Positions 47,158 to 56,483 of a stretch of DNA of 64,000 bases are shown here, piece after piece. The stretch lies in NCBI RefSeq assembly GCF_000284595.1, contig NC_017671.1, positions 2,885,001 through 2,949,000 on the forward strand, given 5' to 3'. The notes beneath the pieces were generated by a model. That model did not search any database, was not told where the DNA came from, and saw nothing but the letters and a program-made list of their open reading frames with translations. The translations under genes were made by a program, and so were the position numbers. Numbering within the stretch: position 1 is the first letter of the stretch; each line of letters starts with the position of its first letter. The stretch is from Stenotrophomonas maltophilia D457 (lineage in GTDB: Bacteria > Pseudomonadota > Gammaproteobacteria > Xanthomonadales > Xanthomonadaceae).

Positions 47158-47949
47158 TCACTTGGTGGAGAGCGCGGCCTTCAGCGCGCCGGCCTTGATG
47201 ACACTTCCAATCGGGTTGCGCTCGCCCCGCAACGCACGCTCGGCCAGATTCTTCTGCCGCCCCTGCAAGGCAGCGATCTGCTGGTCGTAGACCTTGATGG
47301 TGGTCTCCCACTTCTTGAAGGCCTTCTCAAGCTCGACCGAGGTTGCCGTATTGTTGGAGATATCCTCCTGCAGTGCGCCTTCATTCTTGAACGCGTTGCG
47401 GATCCGACGCAGCTGCTGAAGCATCTGCTCCATCGCCGGCATGGACATCTGCACGACCTCGACAGTCTCGTTGTACTTCTTGTTCTCAAGCACCTGGATG
47501 TAAGAGCAGATCGCACGCTGCTGCGCCCCGATGTCACCGCCCGGGCTCATGTTCAACGCTGCCATCAGACCATTCATGCTGATCATGGAATCGCCGCCGC
47601 ACTTCTCGGCCACGTTCCAGTTCTCGGGAATCTTCGTCAGCGCAGGAGTCGGCGGCATCAGGGGGGAAGCAATGATCTGGGTCCAGTTCTGGAGCTTGGA
47701 CATCCAGTTGTCGATGGTCTTGGAGTACTGCTGAGCCGTTTCACTCCAACGCTGCGCAGTCTGAAGATATTCCTGACCGGCCTTCATCTCCTGCATGAAA
47801 TTCATGATCCAGTTGAATGGGTCATAGACCGTCATCGCCTGCGCGGGACTGGTGCCTGTACTGATGGTCATGCCCAGGGTCAACACTGCGGCCATCATCG
47901 GCGCGAAGCGCCTGCGTCGCACCGGAGTGCGGCGGAGTTCAGTTGTCAT
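47158..47949 (-). CDS. virB5: VirB5, minor pilus subunit
   Basis: A 263-residue exported protein. The signal peptide has a long Arg-rich lead (TPVRRRRFAPMMAAVLTLGMTISTGTSPAQA), cut before MTVYDPFNW. The mature protein is helical (VYDPFNWIMNFMQEMKAGQEYLQTAQRW... and a long C-terminal coiled region NNTATSVELEKAFKKWETTIKVYDQQIAALQGRQKNLAERAL), as in VirB5/TraC proteins that sit at the pilus tip. AAGGAA lies 6 nt before the ATG at 47949. It is 32 bp downstream of virB4. Confidence 0.88.
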   Translation of the reverse strand: MTTELRRTPVRRRRFAPMMAAVLTLGMTISTGTSPAQAMTVYDPFNWIMNFMQEMKAGQEYLQTAQRWSETAQQYSKTIDNWMSKLQNWTQIIASPLMPPTPALTKIPENWNVAEKCGGDSMISMNGLMAALNMSPGGDIGAQQRAICSYIQVLENKKYNETVEVVQMSMPAMEQMLQQLRRIRNAFKNEGALQEDISNNTATSVELEKAFKKWETTIKVYDQQIAALQGRQKNLAERALRGERNPIGSVIKAGALKAALSTK

Positions 47950-47981
47950 GGGGGTTTCCTTGTTCGTCTGAGCGAGCGTCT

Positions 47982-50423
47982 TCATGCCGTCTCCTCCTGC
48001 TCGGCCCGCTTCCCGGACCCTTTTCGATGTTTGTAGAAGTCTTCCAGCCACTGCTCCGGCGTGAGCTCGTCCACGGTGATCCGGTTGCGGACTGCAGCGG
48101 TCTGCAACACGCGATGCATGATGTCGATGTTGTCGGTCGAGGCCGAGATCACCGACAGGATGTCGTCCATGCCACGCAGGTTGAGCTGGCAGACGCTGGA
48201 CGCATGGCCCTGCTTGACCAGGAAGCAGCGCGAGCGCTCGTCGAGCGCGGTAACCACCTTGAACTCGGCCTCGGTCAGCTTCAGGCCATCCATGTAATCG
48301 CTCTTGCTGGCATTCGGGTTCGGCAGCAGGATCAGGGTGGCGGTCTGTTCGATCAGGGCGGCGGAGATATCACTCTTCAGTGCATCTTCCGGGCTCTGCG
48401 TTGCGAAGATGCCCAGACCATTCTGCTTACGGATGGTCTTCTGCTTGTTCTTCGCGAATTCCTTCAGGCCACCCTCGCCGTCCAGGATCTTCCAGAACTC
48501 GTCCATCACGTAGATCAGCGGACGACCATCGATCAACGATTCCAGGCGGTGCAGCAGGTAATTGATGACCGGCACGCGCACTTCGGGATTGTCGATGATG
48601 TCGGTGTAGTCGAAGCCGATGATATTGGCCTTGCTCAGATCAACGGTGTCGACCGGATTGTCGAATACCCAGCCCAGCGAATTGCCCGAGGTCCAGCGGC
48701 GCATGCGCGCGTAGAGCCCATCGTCGCCCATGTTGGGCAGGCTCTTCTGGAAGTTGGTCATGCTGCGCAGGTGCATCGGCGTATCAAGCATGCTTTCCAC
48801 TGCGCGGTAGATGTCCTCCTCCTCGCGCGCACTGTATTCACGCTTGCCGGCCAGCACCTTGATCAGGTCGGCCAGAAACTGCACGTTGGCTTCATTGTTC
48901 TCGCATTGGAACGGGTTGAACCCGGTCGGCGCGCCGTTCTCCAGGGCCAGATAGTTACCACCGCAGGCGCGGACGAAAATCTCAGCGCCACGGTCCTTGT
49001 CGAAGAAGAAGATGGTCGGTGACGGCTCGTACTTCTGAACCTGGCTGAGCAGGAAGTTGATCAGCGCAGTCTTACCGGTACCGGACTTGCCGATCACCAT
49101 GGTATTGGCGATCGCCTTCTCGCCCAGCGAATTCTCCGACGGATGGGTCGCGTGGAAATTGAAGTAGTACGGCTGGCCGTTCGTGGTCTGCAGCGTGGTG
49201 ACGCAGTCGCCCCACGGGTTGTTGTGCTGCTTGCCGGTCGCGAAGTTGTGCAGCGGCGACAGGCCCAGGAAGTTCAGCGAGCTGACATTGGCCAGGCGGG
49301 TGCGATAGCGCCAGTTGGCCGGTAGCTGCGAATAGAAGGACGAGGTGACCGCCAGGTCTTCCTTGGTCGACACGAAACCCGCATTGGACAACTCGGCGCG
49401 CGTCGTGGCCACGTTCTGCGACAGCTTGGCCTGGCTGTCGCCGTAGACCGTCATGATGAAGTGGTACTCGCCCAGCACGAAATTGCCCGACGACAGCTGG
49501 TCCATCGCCTGGTCCAGCTCGACGATCTGGCTGACTGCCTTGTCACCGGAGGAGATCATCATGCCCTTGGTGCGGTCGAGCACCTTGAGTGCGTCCTGAC
49601 GCCCCATCGGGCTGAACGAATGGGTGATGACGTACTCGTAGTCCAGGTACTTCAGGCCATTGAGGATGCCCGGGTAAGTCCCCTCGGCATACTCCTTGAT
49701 GTTCAGGATGGCGCCGAAGTGGTTGGCACCATTAGGGGTGTTGATGACGAAGTCACCGGTTTTGGCCGAGAACATGTGCCGGCTGACCGGCAGGTAGTCC
49801 TTGATCGGTGCCGAAAGCACCGGTACCGGCTCGTCGATGCGATTGATCAGGTAGCCGAACAGCTCCAGCGTTTCAGAGAACACCACACCGTTCTTGGCCT
49901 CGTACATGCCCAGGCGATACGGTGCGTAATCGCGGATCACGGCCTCGACGTTGCCGGCCAGCTCCATCAGCTTCTCGATGGCCTGCTCCTGCTCGGCCTG
50001 CAAGCGCTCGACATTCGCCGACTTTTCCACGAAGCGTTTCCCGGCGACGACCGGGCGGTAGATCATGGTGAGGTACAGCTCGTTCTGCATGATGCGCTGG
50101 GCGGACAGCATGCCCATGTACTGGTCGGATACATCCTGATTGAAGCGCTGGCTGTAGTGGCTCTTGCCTTTCAACGTACGGCGACGGCGAATGTCGTGCA
50201 CCCAGAAGGCGACATTGACGAAATCCGGTGCCCTCAGCGTCTGCAGCAGGCGGTTGAACGTATTGTGCCGGTGCTCCAGCTCCCATTCCTCGCGACCAAC
50301 GAACGGCAGTCCTTCCAGATACCAGGTCAACAGGTAGTCGCCGCCCGTGGTCTTGACCACGTTCGGGGCGATATGCGTCGACAGGGGAATGAACTCACTG
50401 ATGGAGGTGTCAGGGCTGAACAT
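47982..50423 (-). CDS. virB4: VirB4, T4SS ATPase
   Basis: An 813-residue cytoplasmic ATPase that powers pilus assembly and substrate transfer. The N-terminal CagE/TrbE/VirB-type domain (about 1-420) is followed by the ATPase domain with Walker A GKSGTGKT and Walker B LIYVMDEFWKIL, and the IFATQSPEDAL motif. The start MFSPDTSISEFIPLSTHIAP has GGAAG 7 nt upstream; 44 codons further upstream are non-coding in character. Length fits the family (about 790-830). It lies between virB3 and virB5 in the standard order. Confidence 0.95.
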   Translation of the reverse strand: MFSPDTSISEFIPLSTHIAPNVVKTTGGDYLLTWYLEGLPFVGREEWELEHRHNTFNRLLQTLRAPDFVNVAFWVHDIRRRRTLKGKSHYSQRFNQDVSDQYMGMLSAQRIMQNELYLTMIYRPVVAGKRFVEKSANVERLQAEQEQAIEKLMELAGNVEAVIRDYAPYRLGMYEAKNGVVFSETLELFGYLINRIDEPVPVLSAPIKDYLPVSRHMFSAKTGDFVINTPNGANHFGAILNIKEYAEGTYPGILNGLKYLDYEYVITHSFSPMGRQDALKVLDRTKGMMISSGDKAVSQIVELDQAMDQLSSGNFVLGEYHFIMTVYGDSQAKLSQNVATTRAELSNAGFVSTKEDLAVTSSFYSQLPANWRYRTRLANVSSLNFLGLSPLHNFATGKQHNNPWGDCVTTLQTTNGQPYYFNFHATHPSENSLGEKAIANTMVIGKSGTGKTALINFLLSQVQKYEPSPTIFFFDKDRGAEIFVRACGGNYLALENGAPTGFNPFQCENNEANVQFLADLIKVLAGKREYSAREEEDIYRAVESMLDTPMHLRSMTNFQKSLPNMGDDGLYARMRRWTSGNSLGWVFDNPVDTVDLSKANIIGFDYTDIIDNPEVRVPVINYLLHRLESLIDGRPLIYVMDEFWKILDGEGGLKEFAKNKQKTIRKQNGLGIFATQSPEDALKSDISAALIEQTATLILLPNPNASKSDYMDGLKLTEAEFKVVTALDERSRCFLVKQGHASSVCQLNLRGMDDILSVISASTDNIDIMHRVLQTAAVRNRITVDELTPEQWLEDFYKHRKGSGKRAEQEETA

Positions 50424-50503
50424 ACGACTGCTTCCAAAGAGGTACTGCCAAGAAGTTTCAACAGACCCGACGGACGCTTGCGCCGGCGGGCCGGATCCGG
50501 ACC

Positions 50504-50812
50504 TCAATCCATTCGGGCCGGTTTGTCGCGGTAATGGTTGGGGTTGAATACCCACATGCCATCGTGTTCCTGCACGTTGCGGACTTTCAGCTTGAACATC
50601 AGGCGCAGGCCCAACAGGCGGAAGATCATTTCGTCACGCTTGGCCATCTGCCGCATGATGAAGACCGCCACCGGAATGGTGAGCAGAAACCAGAAGTTCG
50701 TGTACATGCTGAGCAGCAGCAACCCACCTGCCACCATGAAGAATGGCAGGTAGGGAACGCCCAGGAACATTGCCGGACGTGTGCAGCCGCGGAAGACGAC
50801 GTTCTTATGCAC
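50504..50812 (-). CDS. virB3: VirB3, inner-membrane T4SS component
   Basis: A 102-residue protein with the N-terminal VFRGCTRPAMFLGVPYLPF motif and two adjacent membrane spans (FFMVAGGLLLLSMYTNFWFLLTIPVAVFIM), typical of VirB3/TrbD. It works with VirB4. Its ATG overlaps the virB2 3' end by 8 bp, so translation is coupled. Confidence 0.93.
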   Translation of the reverse strand: MHKNVVFRGCTRPAMFLGVPYLPFFMVAGGLLLLSMYTNFWFLLTIPVAVFIMRQMAKRDEMIFRLLGLRLMFKLKVRNVQEHDGMWVFNPNHYRDKPARMD

Positions 50813-51209
50813 TGTAGTACTGGACAGCCTGCTGGATCAGCATGGAGGTCTTGCCCTCGCAGGTGCCATAGTCGTCACCCAGCAGCATACGTGCGATCTG
50901 GCCAGCGGCACCGATCAGTACGCCACCGATCAGGATCGGTGCCACATCACCAATGCGCTTATGCGCAAAGGCAATCTGGTAGCCAGCAAAGATGACGGCA
51001 ATGGTCACCACGGCGATCGAGGCCATGTTCAGCAGACCATTGATGCTGTCGAAGAAGCCACATACCTTCTTCTCGGTGCCACCATAATTGACGCCGCCCT
51101 GATTGGCGAAGACCTCCGGAGCGAACAGCGCACCAACGAAGAGGGTGGCCATCAGCAGAGTCTTCAGCGTGCGCTGGGCCTGGACGAGGTCGAGATTGGA
51201 TCGCTTCAT
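50805..51209 (-). CDS. virB2: VirB2, major pilin
   Basis: A 134-residue prepilin. A signal peptide (LKTLLMATLFVGALFAPEVFA) is followed by a mature pilin with two hydrophobic helices (GLLNMASIAVVTIAVIFAGYQIAF and VAPILIGGVLIGAAGQIARMLLG) joined by the short basic loop AHKR, the VirB2/TraA layout. Two Cys residues (KVCGFF and GTCEG) may pair. AAGGAAA lies upstream of the ATG. The 73 bp to virB1 contain no gene. Confidence 0.93.
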   Translation of the reverse strand: MKRSNLDLVQAQRTLKTLLMATLFVGALFAPEVFANQGGVNYGGTEKKVCGFFDSINGLLNMASIAVVTIAVIFAGYQIAFAHKRIGDVAPILIGGVLIGAAGQIARMLLGDDYGTCEGKTSMLIQQAVQYYSA

Positions 51210-51282
51210 GGATTGATTTCCTTGTTGATGGACTAACACAACTGAATCGACCAGCCGGGGGACTGGCCGCACCACGACTTCG

Positions 51283-52266
51283 TCAGAACACGAAGGCCGC
51301 ATCCCCTGCGGGAATCTGCTGCACCGGCGCAGCCTGCACCGGTGCGTTGAATGAATTGTCGCCACCGGCGACAGGCTGGTTGCGCTCGCTCCAGGGCCGC
51401 AGCATCACTGGCCCCTCATTGCCGGCGCCAGCAGCACTTGGCAGCTGCTGCGGCATGGCCATCGCCTGTGCAGCACCCTGCTGAGGCAGCTGCTGCGGCA
51501 TGCCACCGGCCTGTTGCTGGGGATAGGCGGGCCCTTGGCTGGGCTGCGCCTGAGGCTGCATCATCCTGTCCACTGAACCCAGCACCACCTTGGACAGCGC
51601 CTGGTCGGCGAGATTCAGCAGGCTGCCCCGCGCCATCGCACCGGTGGACGGGTACACGACATAGGCGCGTGCGGGATCTTCCGACGGCACGTACACCGGG
51701 CCATTGGACTGCGCAACGATGCGGGCCTGCGCCGGAGAGGCCAGCTGCGGATGATGTTCGACCTTCACCGCGCGGCGCTCGCCGCGGCTGACCACGTCGA
51801 TCGGTGCAACACCATTGCTGGCAAGCATCTGCCCGCGGCGCATCGAGTCATAGACCTTCTGCACGTAGCCGTGACGGAAGCCGGTCTCGAAATTGCCCGA
51901 GTAGTAGCAGCTGAACGACTTGCCCCAATCACCACCGGAGCGCTTGTAGCACTCGGCGAGGATGCGCGAACCCGCCTGCAGGTTCGGGCACTGCTGGAAG
52001 GCCTTCTCGTAGGAATCCAGGCCGTATTTGCCCAGGTTGTAGCGATTGACCTGGGCCAGCCCGATGGAGAAGTTGTAGCCCTTCTCTTCAAGCATGCGCA
52101 CCGTCGCCAGCGCTTCGTCCAAGGCCTTGGGCTGGCGCACCAGTGCGCCGCCGACCACGCCGATGGCGTAGGGATTGCGCGACGATTCGACGTTGATTAC
52201 ATGCTGCATCACATCCATCGAGACGGCCATCTCCGGGCACGCCATCATTTCCAGTCCTGGCAGCAT
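51283..52266 (-). CDS. virB1: VirB1, lytic transglycosylase
   Basis: A 327-residue protein. The N-terminal 170 residues form an SLT domain: HVINVESSRNPYAIGVVGG with catalytic Glu27, then FSIGLAQVNRYNLGKYGL and AGSRILAECYKRSGGDWGKSFSCYYSGN. It opens peptidoglycan for T4SS assembly. The C-terminal half is Gln/Pro-rich and disordered. No classical signal peptide is obvious, so export may need the T4SS or the start may be misplaced. Its ATG follows the virB11 stop by 3 bp. Confidence 0.93.
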   Translation of the reverse strand: MLPGLEMMACPEMAVSMDVMQHVINVESSRNPYAIGVVGGALVRQPKALDEALATVRMLEEKGYNFSIGLAQVNRYNLGKYGLDSYEKAFQQCPNLQAGSRILAECYKRSGGDWGKSFSCYYSGNFETGFRHGYVQKVYDSMRRGQMLASNGVAPIDVVSRGERRAVKVEHHPQLASPAQARIVAQSNGPVYVPSEDPARAYVVYPSTGAMARGSLLNLADQALSKVVLGSVDRMMQPQAQPSQGPAYPQQQAGGMPQQLPQQGAAQAMAMPQQLPSAAGAGNEGPVMLRPWSERNQPVAGGDNSFNAPVQAAPVQQIPAGDAAFVF

Positions 52267-52269
52267 CCT

Positions 52270-53313
52270 TCAGCCCTCCTGCCCCTGGGCACGCCCAGGA
52301 TTGAAGTCGATGCCGGTGATGTAGCGCGAGCCGGCATGCGCCTTGATATGCACGACGATGTCGATGGTCATCATCAACAGCCGCTTGATCACGTTGAATT
52401 CAAGGCCCGAGCCTTCGGTCGAGGCCTTGACCATCAATGCCAGCTGGTCCCAGGTCTGCTCTGGACTGCCAGCGTGGCAACTGGTGATCGAACCCGGGTG
52501 GCCCGATGCACAGTTGCGAATGAAGTAGAACGCTTCATCACCTCGCAGCTCGGCTAGGATGATGCGTTCGGGCTTCATGCGCAGGCAGGCTTCCATGCAG
52601 CTCTTGGCGCTGACATTGCTGGTGCTTTGTCCACCCTTGGAATACAGCAGGTGCACCACATTGGGTTGGGTCAGGAACAGCTCGCGCGCGTCCTCGATCG
52701 TGACCAGGCGCTCGTTGTCCGGGATATGATTGACCAACGCTTTCATGAAGGTGGTCTTGCCGCTACCGGTCGCACCGGATACCACGATGTTCTTGCGGTA
52801 CATCACCGCACGCCGGAAGAACTCGGCGTACTCGCGCGAATGGCGCAGCTCCAGCAGCTCACGATCCTGCTCGCTGATGCTGCCATCGGTTTCCAGGATC
52901 TGATTGAAGAAGCCGTCTTCGTGATACTGGCTGAGCGACTTGGTGTGCTTGGACGGCAGACGGATGGTGATCGACACCTTGCCTGCATCACATGCCGGCG
53001 GAATCACGAACTGCGCACGCTGGCCAGTGGGGAACGTGAGCGACACGACCGGATCGGCATCGGTGATGCGCTGGCCGGTGTTGCTCTCGTTCACCACCGC
53101 CGTGCAGAACTGCCGGGCCCGCTCGAAGGTCAGGCTCGGCACGTCCACCCGCTGCCACCCCGCCCGGGTTTCCAGGTACAGCTCACCGGGACGGTTGATG
53201 CAGATTTCCGTCACTTCCGGAGACGTCATGTACTCGGCGATGCCCAGCACTTCGTACTGATAGCGCAGGAAATCGCTGGAGACGAGGGCGAGGGGTGACA
53301 CTTCGGCGTCCAT
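52270..53313 (-). CDS. virB11: VirB11, hexameric T4SS ATPase
   Basis: A 347-residue traffic ATPase of the secretion superfamily. The N-terminal domain (about 10-140) is followed by Walker A SGATGSGKTT, the Asp box LVTIEDARELFL, Walker B-like RIILAELRGDEAF and the His box SGHPGSITSCHA. It switches VirB4/VirD4 between pilus assembly and secretion. It is 14 bp after virB10. Confidence 0.96.
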   Translation of the reverse strand: MDAEVSPLALVSSDFLRYQYEVLGIAEYMTSPEVTEICINRPGELYLETRAGWQRVDVPSLTFERARQFCTAVVNESNTGQRITDADPVVSLTFPTGQRAQFVIPPACDAGKVSITIRLPSKHTKSLSQYHEDGFFNQILETDGSISEQDRELLELRHSREYAEFFRRAVMYRKNIVVSGATGSGKTTFMKALVNHIPDNERLVTIEDARELFLTQPNVVHLLYSKGGQSTSNVSAKSCMEACLRMKPERIILAELRGDEAFYFIRNCASGHPGSITSCHAGSPEQTWDQLALMVKASTEGSGLEFNVIKRLLMMTIDIVVHIKAHAGSRYITGIDFNPGRAQGQEG

Positions 53314-53327
53314 GATCTTTCGTTGAG

Positions 53328-54581
53328 TTACCGGCGGGGGTGCAGCACGTTGGTGAAGTCAACGTCCTTGGCGACGTAGACATTCACGATCGTGCCCTGG
53401 TTGATCGTGACGGTTGGCGGACGGCGCTCGCTGAGCGCCTCATTGGCAAGTCGCTCCATGGTGCGAGCGGTTGCGCTCTCGTAGGGAGAGCGCACGGCAA
53501 AGCCGTTGCTGGCGACCGTTGTCGATTCTGGACCGTGCTCGGCTGCGGCGTACTTGAAGGCGTCAGCGATGAGGCTGATCATCAGCGCCGACGCGATACG
53601 GCTACCCCAGTGCGCACTGTACTGGCCAGGATGTCCTGCCCCGCCCAGGCCGTCCGTACCAGGGCTGGACATCGCCACGTCGATGCCATTCGGCGTGGTG
53701 ATGCGATCCCAGATCACTTCCACCCGCTTGCCGATCGGACCACCGCCGTAGGAGCCATAGATCTTGGAGCCCTTCGGAAGCAGCAGGCTGCGCCCATTGA
53801 TCGAGTACACCGGCTCGGTCAGCAGGCACGATGTGTAGCCGGCCACGTCGGTGATGATCCGCGTTTCCAGCACGCATCTCAGGTACGTGCCACGAACCAG
53901 CAGCGCGTCAGGGCTACGGATATAGGCGGCATTGGAGACATTTTCCACGTCGGGGCCACGACGGACCTTCTGCGGCTGGGTCTGAGGATTTGCTGCCGCC
54001 TGCATGGCAGCGATCATCGCCTGGTTGTAGTCAGAGTTCTGGCTACCGGACGACGCGCCCGCGTCGCCCCCCCCTACCCCGGAACCGCCGCCCATGCGCC
54101 GGTCCATCAACGTCGGCCCGCGATCTTCTTGTGGCCTACTCGCCGACGGAAAACCGGGCATGGGCACTTCCTGCTGGGGCGCAGGCGGCAGCATCGGAAT
54201 CGGATCGGCAGCAGCCACCGGCGGCGCCGGATCAGCTGCGGTACCCACGCTCGGCAGCTGTGGTGTCGTCGCACGCGCCTCTTCCCGCGGCTTGTTCTGC
54301 TCGGTCGCATCATCCTGCCCCTTGCGGAACAGCAGGAAGCCCATTGCCATCAGCAGCAGCACGATGCCACCGAGGAACAGCAGCGCCTTTCGGTTCAGCC
54401 GCTGCTCTTCGGCCGAGCGCAGCTGCGGCGCGGCCGCGTCAAGATCCGGCGCCGGCTCGGCCTGGGCCGTGCCGAAGTAGGGATTCGACGGCGCGTCCGC
54501 GGCACCCTGTGCGCCATACGGGCTCTGGCTCTCGTCGCGTCCGTTGTTCGGGTCGTTTCCGGGAGTGTTCTGCTGGCTCAT
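53328..54581 (-). CDS. virB10: VirB10, envelope-spanning core component
   Basis: A 417-residue protein. A cytoplasmic N-terminus rich in polar residues leads to one span (LLFLGGIVLLLMAMGFLLF, about 67-85), then a Pro-rich periplasmic stretch (about 90-200) and the C-terminal barrel domain with LLVRGTYLRCVLETRIITDVAGYTSCLLTEPVYS and GSKIYGSYGG. It connects inner and outer membrane complexes. Its ATG overlaps the virB9 TGA by 4 bp. Confidence 0.96.
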   Translation of the reverse strand: MSQQNTPGNDPNNGRDESQSPYGAQGAADAPSNPYFGTAQAEPAPDLDAAAPQLRSAEEQRLNRKALLFLGGIVLLLMAMGFLLFRKGQDDATEQNKPREEARATTPQLPSVGTAADPAPPVAAADPIPMLPPAPQQEVPMPGFPSASRPQEDRGPTLMDRRMGGGSGVGGGDAGASSGSQNSDYNQAMIAAMQAAANPQTQPQKVRRGPDVENVSNAAYIRSPDALLVRGTYLRCVLETRIITDVAGYTSCLLTEPVYSINGRSLLLPKGSKIYGSYGGGPIGKRVEVIWDRITTPNGIDVAMSSPGTDGLGGAGHPGQYSAHWGSRIASALMISLIADAFKYAAAEHGPESTTVASNGFAVRSPYESATARTMERLANEALSERRPPTVTINQGTIVNVYVAKDVDFTNVLHPRR

Positions 54582-55357
54582 TTCTTCACGTTCCTTCGCA
54601 GGCCGACGACGAAGTCGCCGTGGCGGATGACCAAGTACGGGTAGGTCCCGTGCACGATCAGCGTATTGCCTTCAACCGTGGTGTTGACCACAAAGTCCTC
54701 ACCGTATTCCGTTTCGCGACCAAACACCGCCGGGAAGATGCCGGTCTTGTACTCCGGCGAGTTCGGCAGTTTCAGGTAGGTGAAACGACCATCGTCATAG
54801 GCGTTGACCGGGATCAGCCACCCCATCTTCTTCGCCTTGCTGGTCGAATAGGAGTAGTTGAAGTTGTACTGGCGGTCCTTGGCCAGTTCCGAGCTCAACA
54901 ACGGCTTGGCCTCTTCCTCGACCGCTTCCTGGGCGACGCCGAACACGGTGTCGTTCGGATAGACGAAGGCGATCTTGTACTGCACACCGGCACGACGGGC
55001 CTGTTCCAGCTGGCGCCAGTCGGTGGCCACCACCTTCAGCTCGAAGATGTAGGAATGGGTCTCGGTGCGCACCATCATGTTGGTGTCGACGTCGACGTTC
55101 TTCGGCTTGAGGTAGAACACGTTCTCGCGACGGGTCAGTTCCCAGCCGCTGCTGAAGCCGGTGCTGTAGTCGAGGATCTTCTCGTTCGGGCTCAACTCGA
55201 TCTGGGTGGTCAGGCCCAGGCCGGTGCGAACCGGATAGATACGGTCCTTCTCGTACTCGTAGTGGTCAACCGCCTGCGCCATCGCCGCTGCTGAGAACAG
55301 CAACGACAACATCGACAGCAGCGCCAGCGCGCCTCCCCTGATATTTCGACTACTCAT
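54578..55357 (-). CDS. virB9: VirB9, outer core component
   Basis: A 259-residue periplasmic protein with a signal peptide (LALLSMLSLLFSAAAMAQA). Landmarks are DRIYPVRTGLGLTTQIEL, NVDVDTNMMVRTETHSYIFEL and a C-terminal half that binds VirB7 and VirB10 (NVDFT-like TVEGNTLIVHGTYPYLVIRHGDFVVGLRR). Overlaps virB8 and virB10 by 4 bp on each side. Confidence 0.95.
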   Translation of the reverse strand: MSSRNIRGGALALLSMLSLLFSAAAMAQAVDHYEYEKDRIYPVRTGLGLTTQIELSPNEKILDYSTGFSSGWELTRRENVFYLKPKNVDVDTNMMVRTETHSYIFELKVVATDWRQLEQARRAGVQYKIAFVYPNDTVFGVAQEAVEEEAKPLLSSELAKDRQYNFNYSYSTSKAKKMGWLIPVNAYDDGRFTYLKLPNSPEYKTGIFPAVFGRETEYGEDFVVNTTVEGNTLIVHGTYPYLVIRHGDFVVGLRRNVKK

Positions 55358-56394
55358 CGGTTGCTTGCTCCATCAGCAGTTCCGGTGGAATTGTTCTGCG
55401 CCGGCCTCATGGCCGGCTGTCCGGGCATGGCCTGCCCCGGCATTGCTTGCCCCTGCACCGGCTGACCCGGCATGGGTTGACCCTGTACCGGCTGGCCCGG
55501 CACCTGGCCGTTGACCGGAGCCGCGACCGGCTGGCCGGTGGCCGGATCGATCATGGTGGCCGCGGCCGGATTGTTGGGATCGTAGACGCCCTGTGCCTGC
55601 TGCGCCGCCTGTGCGGCCTGCTGCGCCTGCGCCTGCATGGCGCCGTCATCCGGCACCGGCACGCCACGCGAATAGTCGTTGTCGACTCGGTACTCGGTGA
55701 CCTGGAAGGCCAGCGGATTGAGGATGCGATCCTGTTCGGACAACGCCAGGTTCTGGTTGTACTCGAAGCGCATCGTCACCAGCTGGTTGTCAAGGTAGCT
55801 GGATGCTCCGGTCCGCTTGTCCAACAGGCTGCGCTGGATGCGCACCGACGCACCGCGGAAGCTGCCGTTCGGCTCAGCCCCCAGCGGCGTGATGCTCAGG
55901 ATCTTGACCCGAATGGCCTTTTCGCGGCCGTACATCACAAACGGGTTCTGAGGGTTACTTCCTGCGTATCGCATACGCATGCTCTGAGCAACCGGGCTGC
56001 TGGACATCACGAACACCAGTTCCCAGTCACGCAGGCCCATCACCGCCGAGTCATACGATTCGCGCGCGAGCACGTACTGGGCGACGTTGCTGCGATTGAT
56101 CGCTTCGTTGGTGGTGATCGTCTCGCCCTGGAAGGTGCCACTCAACCGCGCGACGGTCGCTGTGCCGGTGTAGGCATCGGCCATGACCAGGAACGGCACC
56201 TTTTCCTTCAGCGGCAGCATGTAGTAGTAGCCGCCCGCCAGTGCGAGCGACATCAGCAACGAGCCTGTGGCGACCCACCATGCGCGCCGCTCGCTGCGGC
56301 GTGCCATGTCGGCCACGGTGATCTCGTAGCTGACCGCCTTGGCGACCGACTGCTCGACCTTGGGACTATTGCCGGGATCCTTCTTGCGGAACAT
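55354..56394 (-). CDS. virB8: VirB8, inner-membrane assembly factor, with a long Pro/Gln tail
   Basis: A 346-residue bitopic protein. The N-terminus is cytoplasmic, one span lies at about 40-58 (WWVATGSLLMSLALAGGYYYM), and the periplasmic domain has the NTF2-like VirB8 fold (ESYDSAVMGLRDWELVFVMSS, RYAGSNPQNPFVMYG, MRFEYNQNLALSEQDRILNPLAFQVTEYRVDND). The last 100 residues are an unusual extension of repeated GQPVQGQPMPGQ-like units, making the protein much longer than the usual 230-240 residues. Confidence 0.94.
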   Translation of the reverse strand: MFRKKDPGNSPKVEQSVAKAVSYEITVADMARRSERRAWWVATGSLLMSLALAGGYYYMLPLKEKVPFLVMADAYTGTATVARLSGTFQGETITTNEAINRSNVAQYVLARESYDSAVMGLRDWELVFVMSSSPVAQSMRMRYAGSNPQNPFVMYGREKAIRVKILSITPLGAEPNGSFRGASVRIQRSLLDKRTGASSYLDNQLVTMRFEYNQNLALSEQDRILNPLAFQVTEYRVDNDYSRGVPVPDDGAMQAQAQQAAQAAQQAQGVYDPNNPAAATMIDPATGQPVAAPVNGQVPGQPVQGQPMPGQPVQGQAMPGQAMPGQPAMRPAQNNSTGTADGASNR

Positions 56395-56483
56395 GGATTC
56401 TTCCGTACTGCTGAAACATCAATGGGCGTGGCACCCCTGCGACAGGCGCGGGGAGCAGCACGTTCGATGATTTCGAGGTGGAC

